Assembly: GCA_900708905.1 (NCBI GenBank)
Contig: CAADRB010000026.1
Coordinates: 2,422,594 to 2,486,593, forward strand
Direction: 5' to 3'
Source of the DNA: Hymenolepis diminuta
Taxonomy: Eukaryota > Platyhelminthes > Cestoda > Cyclophyllidea > Hymenolepididae
DNA: 64,000 nt
Each line of letters opens with the position of its first letter. Position 1 is the first letter of the stretch. Below, piece after piece: positions 1 to 15,000 of the stretch. Under the pieces are notes generated by a model that did no database searches, had not been told where the DNA came from, and was given only the letters and a program-made list of their open reading frames with translations. The position numbers and the translations under genes were made by a program.

Positions 1-63
1 TTTATAGATTTACACCAGTCACAACGGACTATGTCAGCTAATATTTTAATGTTTCTTTTGCAG

Positions 64-3000
64 AACAGTGATTGAGATAAGACAAAACGACAATCTGGTT
101 GAACTCTGGCCACCACCGGAGAAGGGTGGAACTGGTGTGCAGGTGGTTTCTGAGGGTCTGGTGTATTTCATTCTCAATCGTTACCTCTGCCCGCAGAAAA
201 TCACAGACCTTGTAAAGACTGGAGCGCTGCGACTTCCTGGTAATCGGGATTTCCGTAGTGAAGAACTGGAACTTGCTGAAGCTACTAATGGAAAAATGGG
301 CTTTTGTAAGTCCTATTTTTACATCTATTTTCATCAAAAGGACTATTAGATGGCGTTGAAGTTAAGAGATTATTCTGCAATAAATCGCTTTATGCACCCT
401 TCACAGAACTTCCCTCTTTAAACAGGGAAGGGATGCTAGTGACAGTTAATTTGAAACTTTTGTAGAATAAATGCTTGGGCCACTGAATGTAAAGCTACGA
501 ATGTTAAGAAGGTAAGGGATTTAATATGGATATTATTCTGATGAAAAGTAGCAAAGTAAGGGAGGAGGCTATAAAGGCAGGTAGTGAAGATGCTATTGAT
601 AAATGGGAGCTGGTTGGAGGACCTAAATGTCGAAGTTTTAGATAAGGGGGCTGGGTTGATACGTGATAGAAACTGGAACGTTGGGGTCGGATTCAGGTAA
701 GATTATACCCAGTTATGTATTGGTGTAAAGTTGGAATAATTAAGACTAGATGAAAGTTTAGAAGTAAGTGCCTGGTGACTAAGGCGTTAAAAGGAGTTTT
801 GCTGTACGAGGTTAAAAGACGTGAACTTGGGATTGGTAAAAATTCCAATAAATGGCAAGCTGTTTAATAACCAAACTCGGACCGCTTAGAAATGGTCGGT
901 CGTGCACACAAACATGTGAATTTAATTCAAAATATTTCTTATTGTTAAACTTTTCAAATGATGACACTTCAAAGTTACCATTCTAATGACGACGATGTTC
1001 GCTCGAGTAAACGATAGAGTAGAATTAGTAGTAATGTTACGAAAGTTTAAAACGTCGATAGAAGAATACAGTTGAAGTTTAATTGGAAAAGCCAATGAAA
1101 ATGGAATAAGGGGGAAGAGAAGAGTTACTAAAAATCCTTGCTTTTGGCTTATCAGGTTTGAACGGTGGTTGATTCTTTCTCAGTCCCCAGTGTTGGCCGA
1201 CATGACTAATATTCAGTAACTAGGATAGTAAATGGTATTACTCTTAACTGCGGTACGATACTTCTTTTAGGAACGGTTTTCAACTTGCCTGTTTGTCAAA
1301 TTAGAAGCTATGAGATCAATGCTCATCGTTGCTCATTCAATTATATGAGTTGCCAACTGCACAATGTTTACTTCTGATCAATAAGGGATGTGGCGGAATG
1401 TGATTTTCTTATAAGAACGGCTTCAGGATGCCTCCTCTCAGTCTAGATTAAACTGGAGCAGTTTTTTAAGCGACAGCCTAGCGTTATATTGAAAATAGTA
1501 CCAGTTTTCATTGCAATATCGTATCGTACTTGGAGCTGTTTTACATGTGGGGTTTCGCTAACGAGGAATTGTATTATGGATATTGATTCGTGGTGATAGC
1601 GCAGTGGCCACCATACACATCTGTCCTATCAGAGGCCACAGGTTCGACTTCTATCACTGCACTACCACCACACTAGTTAAGTGTGACTAACATAGAATGT
1701 GGTAGAATCCGAGTCTCTCATCAGAGAGGCTCCACAATGCTACTCCCTACCCAAGGTGAACGTTGAAAAAGGCCTTATTAAATGAACTCTGAAATTATTA
1801 TTATTATGAATACTTATATTTGTTACCATCTACTAACTACAGGGCGTCCTAATTGTTTTATTTCCGTTGACCGAAGTAAATGTTTCAAATTTTTCTCATA
1901 GGGAAGTACTTGAACAATTAAAAAAACACTAGTGGTTAATGATGCGAGAAGCAGTTAGTCAGTGCCTACTCAATCTGAGGTTATATTACACTGCATTTTC
2001 TGATAGTATGTTAGATTAAATGAATTACTTTTATTCAAGAAAAATTAGATTAATGATCTATTGTTAATTATCCATAAAATTTGCATATTTGTTACGATGT
2101 GCTAAATTGTAGGGTCATCGTCTCACATACTTTTGGAACAAAGCCTAATATTACGTATTATTATTGAGTTCTGGAATTTTTGGTCATTTTGAAGATTAAC
2201 TGGGCCACAAAATATAGAATAATGAAATATAAGCTACGTATAGTCGCCGTCTTCCTATTGTCAGCTGGAATGGCCGCAATATTAAGCTCCCAACTGATTT
2301 TCTGTGATAAGAACTTGAATAAATCATAAATTCTGGGAGTGCAATATTGTTGTACCCTCGTTTTAATGAAATGGTCTACAGTAATCTATTCTTTTACGGA
2401 AAATGATTATCTGCCGAAAAATTAATGCAATCAGTTTTTGTTTCTAGGTCAAACGGATAGGCCACATTATGAGGAAATTCAAGCACATCAATCTTGAAAT
2501 TAGCGAGCCAAAACTATGATTGATTAGCTGAATAAAGTTCGTAAATCTAGGTGTTAAATAAGTTAGAAATATTGATAAACAACTTACAGATTGAATATGA
2601 ATCATACATAGAACCAAGTAAAAGTGGAGTAGAGGAGTGATTTAAATGGGTTAGTGAATTAAGTCTGTCTAAAGACTATCGGGTGGCCAGCCATCACTGA
2701 AATATGTTAAATTAAAGGCCAAAATCAAGAGGTCGATGTTCATTGGTGCATATCCAGTAAACGATATGGCAAACTATGTTGATTAAAAATGTTCATAGGG
2801 GAAGGAGGTCAATAATTGGGTTTCTCATTTGGGAGACTACTTGAGGCCTCTCTCATACCCAAGATAATTGTTAGAAAACACTTCCTTTCAATGATTTTAA
2901 CTTTTCGCTCTGTAAAGAACTATATTACTCGGGGTAATGAAAATTTCGTGAGCCTTTATTGAATATCGGTTGACAGTGGGATATAGTAAGAGAAAGGAGA

Positions 3001-6000
3001 TCACCTTAGTGTCGATAGCTTGATATTAACGAGTTGAGTCGGAATGTTAGGAGATTTTTTTAGCAGGAATAAAAGAGTATACATTATTAAGCCTTATTAT
3101 AGAGGAATTGCAGACCCAGTAAGGTCACACCGAACCAAAGGTTGATAACGTCATGTATCCAGCTTGATGTCGGTTAAGATCAACTTAATTAATTCTAAAG
3201 AGGCAGCAGAAAAACGGTAAGGTCAAGCCACTCCACAGTAGCGGCTCACAAAATTGTATCCGTTGGGTGATTAATCGAAATTGAATTAGCGTTTTTAATC
3301 GACATTCGTTAAATATTGTCTAATCTTTTCCTAACTTAGGTCGATAGGTCAAACCATTAGTAAGTGTGCTGTTCTAGTTGTTTGAAATGAGGTAGCTTTG
3401 TTCAGCTATTTAATCTTTATATCAATGTCTTGCTGTTTTTAGACATTTTGGCTGTTTAATGTTTGAGATGTTTATAACCAACTGGCTATATTTTACCTTC
3501 TGTCCCCTTGCTCTAGAGCTATACTTTACTTTGAATGCATTTTATTATTATTTTTTTGACTAGGTGAGTCTAATCAAATATCATTAGAGTTGACAAATGT
3601 ATACTCTTCCTCGGCGGTTATCCAATGGCCTCGCTTCTTTGAAAAAACTCCTGGTGGCGGTGGGCAAAGTGCCTCTACACTCGTTTTGATCTTTTATCAG
3701 GCAACGTAAGAGAGAAGGTGTTTCTTTATTAATATCTACCTTTTTACTGTTCTGACTTCAGTCCTTTTTGCACATTTTTTATAGAACTAGAAGTCTCACT
3801 GTCTACTCCAACCGAATGTCTTGTGGAGAGGACTCGTAAGTTTTTTTTCTTTTAATTACTATTAATTAGTAAATATTATTACCCACAGTAAAAAAAATTT
3901 TGCGATTTTTTTAATTGTGAAATCGGTTAGCAGAAAGTCAAATAAATTATTTAAGTACAAAGGACGAGAAAAATGTTGAGATGAACGCCAAGGTAACAGT
4001 CATACTTCATTTGATTTTTGAATTGGAGTTGTAAAATATTGACTACATGGGTAGTTTATATTCTAAAATTCAGATTTCACGTTTCGTCCCCTGGATTGCA
4101 GAAGATGGTTATCTACGTTGTTGAGTGCTTGTTGATTGGTGTTTTAACCGTGAAGAGTAGGTCTTGTAATTTCAACTCATTTTTTTCTTCCAGTGGTTAA
4201 GAAGGCAAAAGATCTCGCGTAAGATTCCGTGGGTGAAAGAGTGAAAGACGTAATAAATCTGTCCAATACGGGATTGTGCGCATAAGGGATAAATCCTCTA
4301 AAAACGCTATAGAAACTGATTTATTATCTCCCTTTTGTCTTTACAGATGGAAAATGATTCCTTCAATGTGCAATGCCTCAGTGATAGAGGATGTGAATGG
4401 CGGTGGCGTCGCATTTTGCAGCAAAACTCTGACCTCCCTTCAACCTGCCACTCGTTACGCTGTCTACGTCGAGTCAAAAACACTCTTCAGTCAGCGTGGA
4501 GCTATTAGCAACATTATTTACTTCAATACAACTCCGAGCAGTGAGTTGTCTTTCGTTTCTATTTAATCATCGTTATACTGGTTGTGTATTGATTGTTTGC
4601 GTCCTGTTTTGCTTGTTTAGATCCTTCTTATCCACGTTTGGAGAAGCTCCAAGCCATGAACAGTTCGTGCATCCACGTGAAGTGGTCTCCACCTCAGTTC
4701 AGCAATGGTCCTCTTGCGGTGTATCTTCTTTGGTATCGTATGATTCGCATAGATCCAGGATCGTATTTCTATAGGGATTTTTGCTTCATGAGTAATTATT
4801 GCAGCACTTTTGCTCATTATGTGCTATATGGTCTTTATGATATACATATACCTTTAATTATTTTAGCACCTGATTGGCTGTCGTCCTCCCTTAATCCATC
4901 GCATTACATAAGAACCTCGCGTTTAACTGGGATCTATTGGTCTTATGCGTAAGTAGTCAAAAATGTGCCAAAGCTCTATTGATGAAATGTTTGTTGAAAT
5001 GTGGGTTTGTTGTTTTGCAAGGAAAATGCAACAAGGGTTCTGTCCAAAATCCCAATGCTGTAATCCTACGTCACATAAGGACCTATGGACGATTGATGAC
5101 CGTGATGAAAGTCTTCCAGTGGTGTTTGGTGAGTAATAATAATTTCCGACCATTACTATTACTCATGGCAAGGCAAAGGTAGTATCTTTATTCATGTGAA
5201 AGCTTCTTATTAAGGGTTTTGTAAGAAAAGGTGATGTTGGGTTTGTCAATACAATACGTCTGTTATTAGATTGTAAGAGATGGACAGCTAGGAATCCTAC
5301 TTCTCATTCCTTATAGGTACTACTAGCTGTTTCCTTCTTATAACTGGTAAAGCTGGAACCATAAGGGTGAGAAAAGGACCGTGTGAAAGCGCGAAACCCT
5401 TGTGATGCGCGTGTGCATGACTGTTTATATAGAGGGACAAATGCAATTTTAAGTATGGATGAGACAGTCCGAGAACAGACAAGGATTGGGGTTGGGTAGT
5501 CTTAGAAAAAGAGCACTTTGTAGAAGTCATTACCTGAATCGATCGAATAAGTGTGATCGGGCTCTTTGCTATGCCGATAATTTGTGAGTATAGGCGAAAA
5601 TTTTATTCAGAAAATTTTACTCATTTGAAATAGCGGATTAGAGAAACAAAAGCTCATGGTAACGTTCTTATTTTTAATCTGATCAGATAAAAGATTTCAA
5701 TAGTTCTTGTTTTAATTATGACTGGGAATTGAACTTTTTCAACGAGTCAATTATTTCGTATTATTTACAACACAAAACTGACTACGCAATGTTCAGTGCT
5801 GATTGCCCAAACTGTCGAATTGAGAAATTGTCGTGCCATTCTGTTGTATTCTTGAGTATATCCACCAAAATTCCATCATCGAGGAACTGTGTAGCACAGG
5901 GGATGCATTGAATAATAAATTGCACACTGGTACTGTTGGGATACATGAGTTATGCGCGCATGTGTATGTGCGTGTGTGAGGTAGGGATTCCAATATGGAT

Positions 6001-9000
6001 TTATATGCTAACCATAGGGCACGATGGCCGATAATGTGCAAGTGTCCTTAAATTGACCAATGCTGAAGAAAGACTGCACACATGATTGGATAAGCGTCGA
6101 CATGATGTAATGGTAAGATAAATTTATTTGCATCATCTGTCCCTCTTAATGATCAAATAACAGTCAATTAATACTAATTACGATAATTTAATTTGCTATT
6201 AGATAAATTAACTGCTTTATTGTGTCTAAATAATAGCATTTTGGAGGAATACTTTCATTCCCGTATATAATTTACAACGTGGATGATTATTTCTACCTTG
6301 ACAGTTTATTTCGTTGTGTTATCAGGTAATTTGACTGTACGCTCAATCCCTACACTCCTATGTACCATTTATTTTAAGATCGTGCCGAGAAAAGGAATTG
6401 AACAAATTCTAGTACATTGAAGAGAGAGAGAAAGAGCTCTGTGAGGTCTTATTTTGTTCATTTCGATATTCTTTCCCGGATTTGATTCGTAAACTTTACT
6501 TCTGAAGTTCATATTTATGGAAACAGTTTTCGTCTTTGAACTGTCTTGAAGTTAGAATAATTATACGAAAGTTCACATCCGATAACGTAAAATATAAGAG
6601 TGGTTGCATAGGCAATTTCTTCTTTCCTCGTGTATATCAATAGTTTATTACTAATTATGTGCGTCGTATACAAGTTTGACAAGCGAATACATGACCTTAT
6701 CATTTTAATCAGGTCTATGTAATTTTTGGTTTCCTTTAGGTTGATGCTTTATTTGAAGTCGAAAAGAAAAGTTTTCTTCGTTTTCACTTGCTCGCAGGAA
6801 TTCACAAAAGAATTCATACGTCAAAGCTCAAACAACGGTTATTAGTTTATAAATCCACGAATTATTTAGTAGGAAGAAATGTAATAATTTTCTACCTCTT
6901 GGGTAAGGGGAAAATATTTTGAGAAACAGAGATGCATTTACTATTCAGTCCTGTTTGATCATCCCCCTACCTACCGATGAATTATTATTTTGCCTTCCTC
7001 TAAATGTTTGATGTCTACTCGAACGCTTTATCATCTAGCCCTTGATCTTGCTCATTTCTACTTAAGGTAATCGCCTTACTCGAATCCTGAGGGACAATGA
7101 AGTTGGCCTCTTTGTGGTAAATGCTGAAAATACCGTCTCTCATTCTGGGAAAACTATTCTCACCAATACTCTCTCATATCTCCGCAGTTTCTCTCAGTAC
7201 GTCGTTGAGCTGCAGGCATGCCAAGTTAGTCTTTCATACTAAATACTTATTTAGTAGTATGCTACGTTCCCAGTAAACTTATGAATGCTTTTGTAATACT
7301 ACAACAATCTGCCATCAGCATTAGTTTGCTCATTGTTACAGATCTATTGGTAAAATCATAAGCTGACTGGTGGCGTAATGGTTAACATATAACTCTGTTT
7401 TTTCAGAAGTCACGAGATCGATGCTCATCCAGTAATGTGGTCTGCAAACCGCGTTAGTTAATTCTGGGTCAACAAGAGGGGCGGTAGAATTCGAGTTTTT
7501 TATAAGAAGGGCTTCAGAATACCTTCTCTCTACTGAAATTAGGTATTACTAGGATTTTCCAAAAGGGGGTTAATTAATTGGAACCTTCATTCAAAAAATC
7601 CATACGATTCCATAGAGAACACGTCTTGACTAGACCACATTTTAGTGTATTATGTTAATTAAGACTGTTTAGATAGACGGACAAGATATACTTTACGACA
7701 AGAGCGAGGTTAATCATGCTCTTTTTATCGTGTCTAATAGGGTGTTTATCATGTGGCCAGATAGTAAGAGCCTGGATACCACAATTGGTTTATAACTAAG
7801 CATATTTCTTCTCGATTTACTGAATAGAAACCAGCTGATGATTCAGCTTATCCCTGGGCTGAAATCATGAAACCGGACTCGCCTATTGAAATTGAAATGA
7901 CGGATGAATGGAGGGCGTACTTGAAGCGATATTGCAGTGAGAAGGTCTTCAAAACTCAGAGAACTCTTCCTGCAGGTAAAGTGTTTGTTTTCGCAAATAA
8001 ATTTAAACTTTCTTCAATCATAAAGAGAGTGAGCTCTTAGGTAACAATTCTAGGAATGAACAAGGAGGCGATGATCCTCTACATTTCCGATTGAGAAATC
8101 GTTCCTCTATAAATGCTAGAGCCTAGAGCGTTTAAGAGCATTCCTGATTGTTCGGTACCGCTGATTCATTTGCGCCTATTCTACTTTCCACTTTTATTTC
8201 ATACAGTCGGAGTTGACAACGTAGACAACAGTGCAATCTCCTCCATTCAAGAATCTGCAGATACTGTCCTGGTTTTGTGGTCAGAACCACCAAATCCAAA
8301 TGGAGTCATCCTATACTATGTGCTGCGATATAGAAGAGCTGAACAATTGTCGTCTGCGCATGAGATGGCAGACAGCAATGCAGCCATATCTCAGAATAAG
8401 TCAGAGGTAAGGATGCATTTTTAGATTGTTACATGTTTGTTGAGGGGTTCTAGCTATCGTAAAAGGGTTGATGTGAAATGTATGTAGAAAAAAGACTCCT
8501 AATGAACCAATGGGCAGGGGAATGCTCGTCTGCTGTCGAGGGTCTAGGTAGATGAGCCAAATATGGGATTAGTCGGTTGAGTATAAGTAAGGGAGGAAAT
8601 AGAGGCTGCTCCAGATCACAACTCTAGCTAAATCAAAATAGGGTAAATTAGAAAATGAACTTGACAAATGTGTAGCGTATTGGGGACTACGTACGGGTCC
8701 CGAAGGGAACATTTATTCACGAGTTCATTCCTTCATATATTGCATCCATTATGATTGTTTGGGTGTTTGCTTAACGACAGGATAACATCAGTTATGCTCG
8801 GATCTCCATGCCTTGAAAATAGTTTATCGCATACAGCTAGACTCTGATGGGATGGTAGACTGTATATCACAAAGTATATCCACTTACCAGTTTTTCTTCT
8901 CTACTTAATTAAATGGATTATGACATTAATAATCTATTGAATTAAAATCTTCCTTGTAGGCTTGTCTTCATACCCATTCGATCAGTTGAAACTTATATCA

Positions 9001-12000
9001 AAGATACTAGTTGGACAGTAACACATTTATCTGTCAATATTACAGTTATTGGAGGTAAGAATAAAAATCTGGGACTTGTTCCTGAAAAGTAATTAGTTTC
9101 GGTCTCTATGAATTTGGCGACCTTAAGTTTCATTTTGTTTGAAGATTGGTATAAGACTGGATTTGATTGTGTTGAATATAAGTTTTTTGGAAACGAATAT
9201 CTCCTTTTATGTTCTTCGTAATCACTTTGTCGTAACGCGTGGACGTTATTTGTAATACGGGGCATACTCTCTGCTCAGACTCCAGAGAGAGGGAGATTTA
9301 ACCAGACAAAACTAATCTGTTAACTATATATTTCTTGATGAAATTCATTTTTCTGCTTTTACCCTTGGTATAGGGTTTGTTTCAAATGGGATTGGCCGGG
9401 AAAGATTGAACCAGTCGTTGGACTGCATTGAACGATGTCAGAATATGATTAATCAAACGACGAGTCAATTCATGAATGGCGGTTGACCTCTTTATGCTGT
9501 AACATGAAAATGACGTGTAATTGCACCTCTGATGCACACTAGAGTATTTTTCACCTTCATGTCAACACTTAGTTTACAAACCAGTTTTAGTAAAAATAAA
9601 GTGTGTGCAATAATCTAAGATTGGGTGGTGTCACTTAACTCAAGACATTTTAAATCTTGATAAGAGTAAATCTTTCGTCAATCTCACTTATTGACAGTAA
9701 CCTCTTTAATTAGCAATACCTCGTCACTGCATTTTATTCTCTCCATTATATCAGACTCATTGACTGACGTCAATCTAGGTTGGTTCCCTGCTAATTTTTT
9801 TGTGGTTAACAGACGTATTCAGTCGCTTTCCCGTCTTCTAACTTTGGATTCATTGGCGGTCCTGGAATGGGGATTTACCAATCCCAGGTTTTACGGCTAA
9901 TAGCTTGATACTGTGGAAATCTCAGTTAGCAATAGTGTGCGACAAATATGACAAAGTTCTCATCTCATTTGATTCACTTTTTTGTTTTTATAGACGGAAG
10001 AACCTTCTACGAAAATGGATTCAGGAGCATCAGGTTGGTCAACCCTATGTGTGTCACGAGCCAGTTGGCAAGCCGTGTCTCTTCCCACAAATATCGCGGG
10101 CAAAACACTGAAAGAAAAAGAAATCCTGCTTAGTGCTAGTGGTACTGAAACCGGGTCCAATCAGTCCTCCCGATCAGTAGTCACACCTCCTAACCTCAAC
10201 AGTAGCTCTGCTGCTGCTCCCGCTGACACCGCAGCTGCCAACATCTCTTCGCCCAATTTACCCCCGAAACAGAATGCGAGTATGGGAGGGGCGGAATTAT
10301 TAAATCTTCTTCCTGGGCTTTATGAACTTCAGATTATGGCAGTTTCTCTTGCCGGCAATAGTTCGTGGACTCCTTCTATGGTTTTTGAGGTCGCTGCTTC
10401 ACCTATGGGTGGGTTTTTTAAATTGTGACTGCTGTAGGGTATAGTCAGCCCTTGTTATGAAACATTACCGTTCCTCAGATCCAATAGAGTTGGAAGGCAA
10501 AAATTTAACAAGGTAGAACTAATCTAGAACCTGGACCAAATGTATTAGTGCAATTATGATTCTATTTATACAAAGAATAGGGAAAAGATGATGAATAGCG
10601 GTTGATTTCATCATGCCGTGGCCTGTCACGGTAATGACGTGGAATCGACATTGCGTTTTGGCTCCACGTCAAAGCATTACTTCGCCTTCCCGTCAATGGT
10701 ATTTTGCCTTTTTTTCTCTACGGAAGTGCTCAAGCAATCATTTGAGATGAGTTGTTTCCGAGTAATGTTAAAACATATTTAGGACAATTTAACGGGCATT
10801 TGATCTATCTTTAATTTGATTCTTGAATTACTCTTTGCTTAGATTTTATAACAAACAACCTCCGGATTGAGAGGTCATTATTTCGCTGGTTGGTCATTAT
10901 GGTATTCGATATGCCAGTGAATTCTCATCTCTTATTTATCTTCGAAGAGTTAATGACGACTAAGGATTTTCATTCGATTCTTATATTTTCAGCTGGATTA
11001 ATGTTCGCAAATATCTAGCATGATTGGCATATCTCGCTAACGCCAAAGACTGACGTCTTATAAAACAGGGTGAAAGAAGCCCGATTCTGTATTTTTATTA
11101 ACGATTACATTAATAAAGGCTCTATGGATCGTATAGACAAAGTTTTAATTCAGTTATACAAAAAGGGATAGGGTTCAGATCTGACCTAATGATAATAGAA
11201 ATCCAAATAAGATCAAAATCAGGACGGTGGAGGACTTTTCGATTTATCTTTCACACTGATATTGACAGATGCAAAAATTAGGGAAGGGGAGGGTTATTCT
11301 TTCTACTTGGAGTAGATGGAGTTAAGTGTCAAAAATCTAACCTTGGTTACACCACAGGTCATTGAAAATGCAAAAAATCTAGCTTTTTCCGGATTCAGCA
11401 CCTAAATCTCATCGTTATCATTATTACCTACAATAATATAAAAAATTCTCAAGCAACTGATAAAGGGAGGGGATCAAGAAGATGCCGAGGACACCATCAA
11501 CGTATCAAAAAATCTTGGATCGTTTGATTTTTTAATTGGAGTTGTAAAATATTGACTACATGGGAAGTTCACATTCTAGAATTCAGATTTCACGGTTCGT
11601 CCCCTGGATTGCAGAAAATGGTTTTCTACGATGTTGAGAGCTTTTTGATTGGTGTTTTAACCGAGAAGAGTAGGTCTTGCGACTTCAACTCATTTTTTTC
11701 TTCCAGTGTTTAAGAAGGCAAATGGTCTCGGGTGAGATTCCGTGGCTTACAGTTTAACATTCAAGATGAATTGAAGTAATTCTCATCATAATTTTTCTCT
11801 CGATCGAAAACATCGGAGATATTCTATTAGGTTTTCTTATAAAATCCTTTTCGATTCCTTTCTACTCTGAATGCTTAACGTTATTCGTTGGGCGCCATGT
11901 TGAACGAATATTAAATATATCGTAATAAATATGTTAGAAGATTTTGCATTGTGTCCTATGATTTTTTTACAAAACGTAGGATCTACACAAATTGCTTCTT

Positions 12001-15000
12001 CTGAGATTGGTGTGGAATACGACAAATTAACTGAGCTAGGCCGAAAGTATAAGAAAGGGGAGAAATGGTAAGAGAGCCGAGAGAGTTGAATAATGTTCAT
12101 AAAAGTGCTTGAGTGCTTGTTTAAGCTATCATTAGACAAAGCCGACTTTCAACTTATTTAATATATATATATATATATATATATATCATAACTTTTTAAT
12201 CTTTCTCACACAGATACAATAATTACCGCCACAGCGATATGCGCGTCGGTGCTTGCAGTTCTGCTAGCCCTAATTATTGCCTGTATCGTTCACCGAATAA
12301 GGAAGAAGTAGGCCGCCAATTACTTACTTTGATGTGAATGCAAATTTTTATTCTTCCATCTCGTCATCTTATTATTACAGGCGTCTAATGGATAGTGAAT
12401 GGAATTCACCCAATCCCGAGTACTGGCATGTATACGAAGTGGATGATTGGGAAATGCAACTGGAGGATATTGATACGCTCAACTTCCGTCATCCCCTTGG
12501 TAAAGGCAACTTCGGTATGGTGTATCGGGGTCTGGTGAAAACCCTTCGAACTCCCGCCCATTGCTTCTATACAGACCCTAACAGTATCGCTGCTGCTATC
12601 AAGGTACTTAAAGGCGTTGGTTTATTTTACTCTTCTAATCAATCGGTTCAGCTCTCCGTAATTTTGCAAGACTCGCTCTCTCCATAATTGGCCTTACTGT
12701 TTATTTTCTTAACATATTATTATTATAACCCACAGTAATAAAAACATTATAATTTGTAATTATGGAAGCAATTGAAATCGCCTAAGGGAAAGTTCGATAA
12801 ATGTTAAGGAGAGGGGAGCAAAAAGGCGTTGAGAGCAACGTCTCAAAGTTTTTCACTTCGTTTCATTTTTGAAATCGAGTTGTATATAATTTATCAGTTA
12901 AGTAATGCACGTTCCAAAATTTAAATTTTATGAATCATCCCCGGATTACAGCAAATGCTTGCCTACTATGTTCAGTACTTACTGGTCGATGTTTTAATCA
13001 AGAGGGGTCGGTTTTACCACTTACATTCATTTTTTCCAGATGGTTGAGAGGTTAATGTGATCCTAAGTAATATTTAACAGCTTACGGTCTTGACGTAGCG
13101 TATACAGGACGGCGGAAATTTCATCAAGATATATTTTACTATACTTAATAGCCGTTGGGACTATATAAATAGAACACAACAGCGCCAGTCTATTTATTAT
13201 AATAGTATACTTTATACTATTTAAACAAGTAGTTGCATATCTATAGCTGTGATGAAACTGTTTGGAGATTTGTTCCATAGAATTCGGGCTTTTTATTTTT
13301 TCTCTGCTCGAACAAATATGTGCTGCTATTTTCTAAAAAAGGAGCTTTTGAAGTGACTTGCTTTGAACCTGGAAGTCTTTGTTGATTGTTCCGTCTGAAG
13401 ATTGATAATCTCATCGACAATACAAGAACTTTGCTTTCCTTTCTGCGAATAATCTCATTTAGTTAACAATTTCTCTCAAATTCTCTTGGATAGATGATTA
13501 GAGGATGATATTTTGGCCTTCATGATTTTACGTTCTCAGTTCCTTATTGTCATCTAGTTCCTATGTTGTTAGGAGAAAGATGCTTCTTTCATTCTTCCAT
13601 TAATCTCTTTGTCTCACTATTTCCGTGAGCCTCAGCAGTCTAGTACACCATTACTACTTAAATTTCTAAGATCTTAGAAGTAAAGTGTTTCGTAAAACTC
13701 ACTTCGGATAAATGAATAATATCTTGCAGCTCCTCTTGGGCTTGATAACTTCCATCGTTATTTCTAAAAATCCTTGCCAGTCTTCTTGCTCTTGTCTGTA
13801 GGAAAATAAAAGCGATTCGAGGTGGCATGATAGTCCACGGAATTAAATCAACCGATCAACAAGATCTGAATATCTTGGAAGCAATCTCACTTATGTATCA
13901 TCAAATTTGAACATTAGGACGCCAAATAGTGAATTATACTTCTAGTAAGAGTAAGGAAAACTTAGTGCTCTCATAATTCAAATAAATGTTCTTGACGTCT
14001 TAAATCAATTACTCAATTCTTGTTCTTATCTTTCATTTCATGCCTTATTCGTTTGTTGTAATCCTTATTCTGACACTTTCGAATGATTAAAATTTGTAAA
14101 ATTTATTTCTTCGCATTGACATGGGCAACATTAATAACTAGAATATTTAGCTTCCATTGAATCTGCTGTCCTTCCATGTCTCGTTTGTCAATCCAAATTA
14201 TCACAATATATACTAAGATGTAATCTAATCTTTGCAGTACGTTAATCAATCAGTTCAGTTGATCATTGGAAGCCCTTACCTTACATATGTACTCGTGATC
14301 TCTGCGCTAAATACGCGTATGGGCGGCATAATTTCTTTTAACATTATCTTCTTTCTCATTCTAGACACTCTCCTCAACCAGCACCGTGTTTGACCGCCGT
14401 GATTTCATCACTGAGGCGTGTTACATGAAGCAATTCCAAAGTTTCCACATAGTACGTCTCTTCGGTATAGTGAGTAAATGCACGCCCTCATCGGTCGTCG
14501 CCGTTGCCGCCCGCACATTTCGCAGTGCGGGAGCTGCTGGAAGCGGCAGTGGAAGTGGTGGAGCGGTGGCTGCCAGCACCGGAATCAACAACTCAGGTAC
14601 CACTACTGCTGCTTCTGCTAGCGCTTCTGGTTTTCCACAGACCAAATTCCACTTTTCACTATGTCAACTATTCTCTGGCAGTGGTGGTGGAGGCTTTTGT
14701 CATCGACAAAACCGTCGTCCAAATCGTCAGGCGGTCCCCGTGCCTGTGAAAAAGAAACCGCTTGCTCATATGGGGGAGGAGACAACTAGTACTACACTCT
14801 ATGGAAATGGAGATTCCTCTCTTAATAGATCTCTCAAGTCGAACTCGAATATTGACAGTAAGTTTTCACTTTTTTTAATGGAGCTGTAGTGATTTTGTTG
14901 CGTAGCATCATTGGTAGGCACCTTTTCAAAGCTTAACAAATTCCATGTTTATTAAAGGGAAATATTTTTAGCTATCAAAAGTGAAAGGTGCATAGTATCA

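Larger units (their letters stand above)
306..3563 (+). other. Large INSR intron with repeat fragments
   Basis: The intron separates the L2-domain exon from the first FN3 exon. The donor GTAAGT follows a TTT-T phase-1 end and the acceptor is a TTTGACTAG type. No coding exon was found inside. It contains two copies of the tRNA-derived SINE and a short 3' fragment of it; the rest is AT-rich sequence in which I see nothing. Confidence 0.6.

Noticed and set aside
1597..1651. Functional tRNA gene
   Set aside because: The A and B boxes are present, but no acceptor or anticodon stem can be folded around them, and the same head recurs with a shared non-tRNA body.
14421..14749. Overlapping frames rich in Ala, Pro and Leu at the kinase insert
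   Set aside because: They are shadows of the GC-rich, Gly/Ser/Ala-coding insulin-receptor exon 14365-14857.
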